From: Perca fluviatilis
Taxonomy: Eukaryota > Chordata > Actinopteri > Perciformes > Percidae
Length of the DNA stretch: 64,000 bases
NCBI RefSeq assembly: GCF_010015445.1
Contig: NC_053123.1
Span: 4,462,148 to 4,526,147 of the forward strand
Direction: 5' to 3'
Shown: in pieces, positions 1 to 64,000 of the stretch
Position numbering within the stretch: the stretch's first letter is position 1
How the letters are laid out: each line of letters begins with the position of its first letter
The notes under the pieces: model-generated
Seen by the model: the letters and a program-made list of their open reading frames with translations, nothing else
The model's database searches: none
Told to the model about the DNA's origin: nothing
Position numbers and translations under genes: made by a program

Positions 1-47074
<47,074 letters not shown>

Positions 47075-50000
47075 CCTCAAAACGGCCAGGTTTAACTTGG
47101 GAGACAGAACCATCTGGAAATCCACCTTTCTCACTTAAGAGAGACATGGAAAATAACTAATATCCTCAAATGGCAACTAACAACCCCCCCCCCCCTCTCC
47201 ACCCACCCCCTAACAACTCTGCTGTTTTTTTCGACTGGCTTTTCAGTCACTCAGCGCTCAGCCTTCGTTCCGATTCTCTGCCTTTCTGTCACATGTCTAC
47301 TAGAGGTCAGTCGAGTAAACATCTTCTTGAAGAAAGGTGGAGAATCGGAGTATGGCTTGGAAAGCTGTACAGTACCATATATTGTTTTCATGGTTACCTT
47401 TGCTCATTGAGCCACATGTGTGCTTATTTCTTCAGTTATGGCCTTTGTGTACTGGCTTTCTAGCATCTCCCCCTCCCACTCCTCCTCCTCCAACCTGCAC
47501 CTCAGAGACAGCTACTCAAAAACCACAAAGTCCCCCCTCCTCCCTCTCTGGACCTCTAAACTGTGTCCTTTCTGCACTGGGGCTGCAACGTTATGAACTA
47601 TAATACATACACACACACACACCAATCACCTTCGCATAAAACACACACAAACATGACACATTTTGTTTTTATTGATGGTGCAAACCAGTGTTTCCCCCAA
47701 GATTTTTTTTTATCAGCATGGAAAGATGTGACATTTTAGACTTAGAAACTGGATGTTGGCTGGTCCTCCTTGTCTGTCTGAGAGCAGGGGATACACTAGT
47801 GTGCACACACACACACACACACACTCACAGATAAACATACACAAATGCATAAAACCAGTTGTTCTAAGACTGAAAATACACTTGTTTTCACAGTCGTGTT
47901 TCCTGAAAAAGCTGGACAATGAATCACAACTCATCAGTGACACTTACGGACCCATCGTGATAATGATGGCAGGTTCTGGTCAGGACTGTTACCTTCAATA
48001 TTGCGACATCAGAGCTCTTACATGGGCACGAAAGGTAAAGACATATCTGAGACATGCAGCCCTGTTTCTGCATACACTCAACAAGGTATCCAGTATCACA
48101 AACACACACAATATTATAACATTAGCCTTGATGCTGTGGGTGCACTTTCTTACAGTGTAACAGATGCACTCACTCCACTAATACAGATCGATTTACAGAC
48201 ACATTTCAGTCAGATGGATGTGCAGGGTCCCTTTCTTCCAAACTGTTCCACACATTAATCATGGGCAATAGATGCACTTTCTCACACAGACAGATGACGT
48301 CAGCTTATAAGTATGACCCACAAGGTCCTTTATCACTGATGTAATCCTCTTTCCATCCTATGAAAGTGATGAATGTACCAAATAAGTGACTGAATGTATG
48401 GACCTCAAGTAACTCTGTCCGTGGGCCCTGAAGAAGATTCCAGGGAAACACAAAGTGGAGAGTTGGAGGTGGAGGGAAAAGAAATCAAACGTGACACGGT
48501 TGCTTGAGGAACGAGGACGTGCTTCACTCGATGTTGGCACCGGATTAGGCCTTGTAAGCTGAAAGACACTGGCCTGGTGTCACCCAGATACCTGGTCAGG
48601 GAGCAGTGTTGGGATCTCTTTAGTGCCTCTTGGGTTCCCCTGACCATAAAGTGAAATTTCATAAGGGAAGTGATTTTATTTCCTTGTAAAAAAGATGGCA
48701 GTTTAAATTCCCCAGACAGATATCAACACAAGGGGGCAGTAAGGTGTGCTGTCATTACTCTGGCACCTTCAAAGCAAAGAGCCAGGGATGTCCTTGTTTG
48801 TGAATGACCTGACCAGGTGTGATGAAGATGATGTTGTCAGGAACAAGCAGCAGCCTTTAGTGCTGTATGGATATTATACTTTAGAACGTTTGGCATACAA
48901 GTCCATGCCAGGCAATAGTTCTGTCTATAAAGCATGTGATAAAACATTTCTCTAACTCTTAAGCGCACGACCCAAACCCTGAGGACCCTTTCACTCAGTC
49001 TCTCACACACTTTCTTACATGCACACGAAAACACACACATACTCGTTTTCTATGGGGTGCATGCACGATTACACCTACTGTACAGAGTCCTGTTGGAGCT
49101 ACACCACAGGGGCTGGAATAGTGCTAGTGAGCCCCACATGTGATGCCGAGATGTGGAGGCAGACTTTCATATCCCAGCCCCCCCTCTCCCAGTCCAATAC
49201 TGCATGCGGGATCCTCCCGGTCAGCTCTGTGAGCTGTGCTGGAGCAGAAACCCCCCTAGATGGCGTTGTGTTATAGCTCGATATTGCATGCTGAAATAGT
49301 GCAACACACTGTCCTTACTAGCTTTTTTTGCATGAGGATATTGCTATCCATTCAGAAAAAGGTGTGAGGGAGACAATTAGGTTGCGTGACTTTGGTTGTG
49401 GCGCTCACTTGAGGCATGCGGCCTTATGCTTACCTGGCACTGTCATACCTTGAGTGTTAAGCTCATGGGAACAAGGTGTGGGAAATAGGTGCTTTAGTCA
49501 CTTAGTTTTAGCTCTGGGAATGGACAATGTGCGAATGCAATAGTTTGTTTTCTCTATGACAGTGTAATGGCGAGTATCTCGGCAGCATGTTTAAAAAAAT
49601 GTTACTTTCACATGTGCGTGTCTGCCTATCTTAGTAATAGGTCGATGGTTATGGTTCATTGCTCATGAATCAATAGGGCTGTTTTGATTTTGTGAAACGT
49701 GAGAGCACATGTGCGTGTACCATGTGTGTGGTCCTGTTTGTCTCTTTGTATATAAATGTATATGTATGTCTGTCCTGTTGTGTGTGTATAAATATATATT
49801 TTGCACCGAATGTACCAAAGGTTTGGGGCTTGCAAAGTCAACCATTTAGGCCTGCTCTCGATTTCTGTCTAACAAACACATCCCACTTCTGGCTTCTGCC
49901 AAATCCTTACAGAGCATCACCTCATGTTTGCTTGAGGGGCAGATTTGTGGCATGGGCAACAACGCTTCACGTTAGGATATACAGTACAGTACAGTTTTAA

Positions 50001-50175
50001 CGTTTTCCATTATGAGGCTTTTCTGCTGCAGAAGATTGGTAAGATTGAGTACTTGCTTCACATCCAAATAAAGACAGGCTCCAGTTTTCAGAATTCCACT
50101 CTATGCAAAGCTCCTGTATGTGTGTCTCCATTTCACCCCAATGATTGTAATAAAAGAGAACAAATGGAAAATTGT
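47075..50175 (+). other. hecw2: HECW2 3'UTR (inferred)
   Basis: About 3.1 kb follow the stop codon without a recognisable new gene. Candidate poly(A) signals AATAAA lie at 50067-50072 and 50149-50154; the second is the likelier end. It includes a C-run near 47185, (CA)n at about 47803-47822 and poly-T. The UTR length is an inference. Confidence 0.5.
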
Positions 50176-51101
50176 GATTAATGATACATGGCGATTATTT
50201 ATCTTTTAAAAGAGTTTTGTAACAATTGAACGAGTACAATAACTAAATGTATTATCTTTATAGTACAAACTTGATCTGTTAGGAAATTAGAAAAACACTT
50301 CACCATCAGGTAACCACTACCTCTCCTTGACTGAATAATCCTCTCTTAAACCCAAAGTTGTCCAGACAGATATGTCCGTAAAAGGAATAAAATAAGGGCA
50401 ATTAAATAAATAAAAATCTTAAAGACAATATGAAGAAAAGTATATTTTAAAAATATAAAATAAAACTATCCCTATACATTCTTCATACATTTGTAACTGC
50501 ATGGAGCTATAAGGTGTTGCAGTATTTAGACCCTGAGGTGCCAGTGCCCTGCAGATGATTTGCCAGATGTTATTGAATTTACATGTGCTGATGTGATTAG
50601 ACAAATGTATGTGGAAACTCACGTTAGAAATGACAAAAATAAAAACTAATGGTAAGCTAAAATCAAAACATACTAAGTAAGTTTGACTTTCTACATAAAA
50701 TATGAGCTTTCTTGCCGATCTCATAATTTAGACTCATTTGAGGCAGTATATCTCATATTTTGGACGTGCTATCTCAAAATTATGACTTGTTTTTGTTTTG
50801 ACACATTTTTAGATGGTAGTTAAAATGATGAGAAACTAACACTATGTCAAAAGTAAAATATAAGTCTTAAGTGTCGTGTGAGATTTAAAGCAAAACTTTG
50901 AATAATAAGTCAAACTTTGATTTAGTTAGTCATATTTATTACTTAGACGGTCAACGTTTCTATGTAGCTCCATTTTTTTATTTAATTTTTTATTACACAA
51001 TATTTCAGAATACAAATCTTATGGCCAACATTTCTCACATTGATACAATTTGAAAAAAAAAAAAAAATTTTAATTCAAAAAAAAAAAAAAACAGATAGTC
51101 A

Positions 51102-51147
<46 letters not shown>

Positions 51148-51480
51148 AGAAAAGAAATACAATGAAAATAGTAATTGTTTAATTTCAGTCTGGGGTCGGA
51201 TTAAATTAAAGGTCTGATAAACACTCATAAAGATCGTATCACTCAATTATAATTAAATCGGTATTCACGTTTCAAATCTGCGTTTCCACGGATGGTGACG
51301 GCATGACCCGCCCTACTCTGCCTCTGATTGGCTTGGATTGGTTAGGTTTAAGCATTAAGGAGTTTGGTTTGGTTTGGTCAGGGTTAGGGTATGGATACCA
51401 GTGTAAGCCAATCAGAGGCAGAGTAGGGCGGGACATGCCTTCGACATCCTAGGAAAAGAAATATCAAAGATCCTCTGACC
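50176..51480. other. Intergenic region HECW2-STK17B
   Basis: About 1.3 kb, A/T-rich, with a long poly(A)-rich stretch (51051-51145) and a short palindromic repeat (51302-51437). No coding potential. Confidence 0.6.
51302..51437. mobile_element. 136-bp palindromic MITE with CCAAT boxes near the STK17B promoter
   Basis: The 33-base arms 51302-51334 and 51405-51437 are inverted with one mismatch; each contains CTGCCTCTGATTGGCTT or AAGCCAATCAGAGGCAG. It lies about 80 bases upstream of the NRF-1-like box. Confidence 0.8.
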
Positions 51481-51518
51481 TCGTTTTTTTTCATTGCTTT
51501 TTTCAAACACAACAATAA

Positions 51519-51543
51519 TGCGCATGCGCCAAGCCGTGACGTG
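51519..51543 (+). promoter_or_regulatory. NRF-1 and CRE-like sites of the STK17B promoter
   Basis: TGCGCATGCGCC (51519-51530) matches the NRF-1 palindrome YGCGCAYGCGCR except for the last base, and TGACGTG (51537-51543) is a CRE-like half site. A run of CpGs follows. These sit about 450 bases before the start codon, a plausible TATA-less promoter. The transcription start was not determined. Confidence 0.5.
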
Positions 51544-51995
51544 TCGCGAAAGTGTCAAACCGAAGGATGTAAAAATGATCGAAAACACTCGAGATAAACT
51601 TACTAAGATATTTAGTAGTCGCCCACAGCGGCAGTTTGGATAACTTAACCCCTGGAGTCAGCCGTAGCTGTAAATGTGATAGACTAACCACTCCTCTTCA
51701 GTTGAGCAGAGGAAATAGGTTTAACTCACTTTTGGACCCGCGACATTGACCGTCGAGCTAACTTAGTTAGCGACAGTTGAGCTAACCGGACTCGGTGAAG
51801 TAGCCAAACTAAACAGTAGCTAGCATGGTACCGTTAACCGGCTTATTTAACATTGCCATGTAGTTAATGTGAAACTGGCAGTGTAAACGTTAGAATAGCC
51901 ACTTGGTTAGTTTGGTCGTTCGTCTCTCATTTAGCTTTCAGCGCGGTGACGTTAACGTATCCAGCTGGCAAGCAGGACTGACCTACGGAGAGAAG

Positions 51996-60695
<8,700 letters not shown>

Positions 60696-62121
60696 AAACG
60701 TTTAAAAAATACAAAAAAAACAGGGCAGGGCAGGGGATGCTCACTCCTTCCTGTGAGCTTTTAAATTCTTTTAAGCCTCCAGAAAACCAGCAGTCCACTG
60801 TCACCACTCAAAAGTACTTAGGTTGTGTTTATATTTCACTAATTTTTCAAAATTCCAAGATCGACCATCCAGACCAAAGATAACCAGCTAAAATGTTGAG
60901 ATCTTTCCGTGATCCAGCGCTGTTAAGAAGTGTGGAAATTGTACAGTATGTCTTAATGAATGCAGTGTGTTTAACCTGAAGTGTTCAATACCTTTCATTG
61001 TTCAAACCTCTGGTATTTTCAGAGCCCACTCTGTGTTGGGGCATCGTTGATCCTGTACTGATGAGGGCTAGTGTGGAGTATTTCTGGGGAAATCTATGCA
61101 ATGCTTCTCTTGTACATTTTAAATCTATTTTCCTAAAACCTTAAAGAAGTTAGCAGCGCTCCGCCTTAAGCTCGGAAGTTAAGTGTTCTTATGCTTCAGC
61201 GGAAACGTGTGAGTGTGAGAATCGAGATAAGAGGAAGTGTGATAAATGTCCTCATTTGCATGCAGAAGAGACCGAGGGACAGCTGGACAGCTGCGTCACG
61301 GGGAAACGCTTTGACTCCGATTATGTTCTCGGCGCGTGGGTACCTGTCATTCAGTCACCATTTCATGGAAAATTCATAAAACATGGCTGCTGCCTATGCC
61401 TCAGCTCTATCTCTTACTACCTGCAACATGGCTGGATTTCACATCCAAGCTGCACGTGGCCATGAAAACACCCAGCAGAGAGGCTGACTTACACACAAGC
61501 CTGAAACATTCCTTATATGTTTGTCTCCATGTCTGCAATAGCACCAGGGTTTCTATTTAGCTCAGGATTTTATAAAACTCATTTTATTAATTCCAACCTT
61601 AGCGTAGTCCCCTTCCGAACAATTCTACTTCTCCCACATTTATTATGAATTTTTTCAATGCCAACATGAGCAACAAATCCCGGTATTTTCCGGCATTCTC
61701 GTAAGATAGAAACTTAAAACTGTACACCGGCTGAAAAAAAAATAACAAAAAACACAACCCAAGTTGACTCATGCAGTTTTTCACATGCCACACCTACGCT
61801 TACTCAAATGATTTCCTCACCGAGCTGCAAGTTCCTCTTCTGTTGGCCGGAAAAAGAGAAACACAACTTTAGCACTTACTTCATCATCCCGCTTGTTGAA
61901 CCGCTAAGCAAAAAAGGGGGGGGGGGGAGCTGTTGATGAAAGTGTGTCTGTGTGCTTGTTCCTGAGAGGTGGCCTCTCCAAAGCCATTCAGTGTCCTTTC
62001 TCTAAACGCTCCTCCAGTCCTGTTGGCTCAGGGTGCCCAAACTTATATTCCTGTTCTCATCTCAGGGCATGCTGCTCTCTGCTCACTTTGTATTGTATTC
62101 CTAATGTTATTCTTAAAGGCC

Positions 62122-62155
<34 letters not shown>

Positions 62156-63870
62156 TATGTGCTGGACTTATACTTTATATTTTTATGTAAATAATGTGCT
62201 CATGTGTCTTATTATAAGGAAGTGTTGATGACGGTGGGAGAGGATGATACCGGTGTTATGTAAACCAGCTGGTGTGGTTCTATGAAATGGGAAGGTCTGA
62301 CTGCAGCGGATCGGGAAGATGAAAGCAAAGAGCAGTTTGTCGATGGTACCGGGAAGTAGAGCCAGAGAGGAGTCCGATGATTTCGGGTCAGCAGGCAGAC
62401 GATGAAATACTACTCCGCAAAATGTGGAGTAGTATTTCAGTCTCAGTCTCGACCTGTCAGTCTCGAAAGAAGTGTTTAAAGGAAAATGTCGAACTAGTCC
62501 TTTTTTAAGTTGAGCGTTAAGATATGTAAGGCTTTTTGGGTGATGAGAAAGTAGAAATGATGATTTTTTTTATTTAAATTTTTTTTTGGTGTGGTTTTGA
62601 AAAAGAGACGGATGTTTGTCCCGAGAAGCGAGCCACTGTATAATATGAAATACGAGGTGCTATTGATTCACAGGATCTGCCATCTTTTGTTCGCTTGAAT
62701 GAGTTTAAAAAAAAACAACCCTTCTAAAGTGCAGAACTGGCAACTCTGATTGCTCTTAATCTCCAGTGAAACATTCCGCTTTTTGTTCTGAGGTGCCAAA
62801 CCCGAATAAGACCACATTGTGTTGTTTGTTGTTGTCACCAGCTGGTACAATGGCCTTTGTGTGGGAGATGGGCGTCTCCAGCCACGGCCATGCTGTCATA
62901 CTTAGAAAAACTGGAACACCACGCTGGAAACACTTTTCATCTCAACGAGTGATTTCATCTCGCCGAGTTAGCACATTCTACTTGAGCTTGTTGTAAGATG
63001 TTTGTTTTTTTGTTTTTCTTCTAAACAGCAGGAAAGTATAGCCAGAGAAGTCCCAGCATCTGTTTTGCTACTGTATAAGGAAATAAGCTTGAATCTCAAG
63101 AGTAAAGTACGTTCCAGTCGGTCTACTCTGCTTTTTCTAATACCTCTCCAAACAGGTGGCGGTGTCTTGAAATAATCTCAAATTCAGGCTGAGATGATGG
63201 GACTTGGCTCAGTTGTACAGAAACGAGTAAAGCTTTCCTGTTGCGTCTCTGAAAAGGCGATTTTAGGACTTGACGAGCAGCGTGATCTTGAGAGCACATT
63301 GGACTTGTTTTGCAGTGCAGTGATGTCAGGGATCTCACTTTGCAGGATGACGGAACGCTCGAATGGGTCGGACAGAGTGGCTCCTGTTAGCTGGCACTGT
63401 CTGTCCGCCACTCGAATATGACTTGTGCTGTGGTGTTGATTTCGTTATTTTCATCAGCTAGTCACTCATAGCATTGGGTGCGTGTGTGTGTGCGTGCGTG
63501 CGTGTGTGTGTGTGTGTGTTTTCATTGTCTGAGCAGTGCTCAGCTGGCAGTCAGGTCGTCATCCTCACAAGGTGGAGCACCACTGATGTCACCCAACATT
63601 CCTGTTAGTTCTGTGTGAGCGCAGTGAGACTGAAGGATACTGTAGGTTACAGTCAAACCAGCCACAAGCAAATAAATGTTCCAGAGATGTATGTTTATAT
63701 TGCATTTTATATTGTTTTTTTGTTTTTTTTAATGTATGAGCACACTGATTGCATCTGAAAGGACAAAAAAAGACATAATCCTTATCTTATTCTGATCAAC
63801 TGCAGGCTAATATGTAGGCATCACAAAGCAAACTGAAAAAGCTCATTAAAGGTTGTAGAAAATACGTGTC
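60696..63870 (+). other. stk17b: STK17B 3'UTR (inferred)
   Basis: About 3.2 kb without another gene. Poly(A) signals are AATAAA at 63671-63676 and ATTAAA at 63845-63850, the latter followed by GTGTCCGAGTATTGCGTGTC, a GT-rich downstream element. (ATT)n lies at about 62125-62153 and (GT)n at about 63481-63520. The region is assigned by absence of other signals. Confidence 0.5.
63845..63850 (+). terminator. Candidate STK17B poly(A) signal
   Basis: ATTAAA is followed within 30 bases by a GT-rich stretch, the expected layout of a cleavage site. Confidence 0.45.
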
Positions 63871-64000
63871 CGAGTATTGCGTGTCTTTATTTGTTGCCTT
63901 GAGTCGATCCAGCGTAGGTCAGCATCTTTTGCTGCCACCTGCTGATTCAAGAGAGCTCTGTTGTAATGTCTCTGTTGCATTCTCTCATTGGCTAACAGTT
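63871..64000. other. Right edge, nothing recognised
   Basis: The last 130 bases show no exon or repeat that I can name. Confidence 0.5.

Noticed and set aside
50419..50724. Minus-strand 101-residue ORF in the HECW2-STK17B gap
   Set aside because: It is A/T-rich with no similarity that I recognise and no splice or promoter context.

Overview
This is a stretch of vertebrate nuclear DNA, almost certainly from a ray-finned (teleost) fish. It has small conserved exons with GT/AG borders, kilobase-scale introns, long (GT)n and (CT)n microsatellites, and many small TTAA-, TA- and 8-bp-duplication-flanked transposons of the kinds that fill teleost genomes. Nothing prokaryotic is present (no operons, ribosome binding sites or CRISPR).

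Two protein-coding genes are present, both on the + strand. (1) Positions 1-47074 hold all but the first coding part of a HECW-type HECT E3 ubiquitin ligase, called HECW2 (NEDL2). I place 29 coding exons with consistent phases. They encode about 1461 residues in the order N-terminal HECW domain, C2 domain, long acidic linker, two WW domains, helical spacer and HECT domain, with the catalytic Cys codon in the last exon (46973-46975). The 5' end lies to the left of the window. The 3'UTR probably runs to about 50.17 kb. (2) Positions 51996-60695 hold a complete seven-exon STK17B (DRAK2) gene, a DAPK-family serine/threonine kinase of 354 residues. It has an NRF-1/CRE-like CpG-containing promoter region and a long 3'UTR that probably ends near 63.87 kb. 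HECW2 followed by STK17B in the same orientation matches the mammalian order. The sister pair HECW1-STK17A has the same layout, so the paralogue call rests on the kinase's N and C termini and on HECW2-like linker motifs. The sequence alone does not say which teleost duplicate (a or b) this is.

Layout: 0.2-7.7 kb is a repeat-filled intron with a 29-bp minisatellite, a hAT-type element with perfect TIRs and TSD, and a pair of long inverted arms. 7.7-14.4 kb holds the HECW/C2/acidic-linker exons. 14.4-19.5 kb is dominated by TTAA-type MITEs, one carrying a 12-copy 46-bp satellite and one 1.76 kb long. 19.5-28.8 kb holds the WW and spacer exons. 30-47 kb holds the HECT exons, separated by nested MITEs, a deleted Tc1-like element, a 2.1-kb foldback element and a RecQ-helicase-like relic. 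47-51.4 kb is 3'UTR and intergenic DNA. 51.4-63.9 kb is STK17B.

The most interesting signals are: (UG)n tracts next to splice sites in both genes; a (CT)n-unique-(GT)n cassette of about 95% identity placed directly upstream of two different HECW2 exons; a 102-bp stop-free, in-frame intron inside HECW2 that could behave as an exitron; and the 2.1-kb foldback element. I did not find a convincing new multi-gene system.
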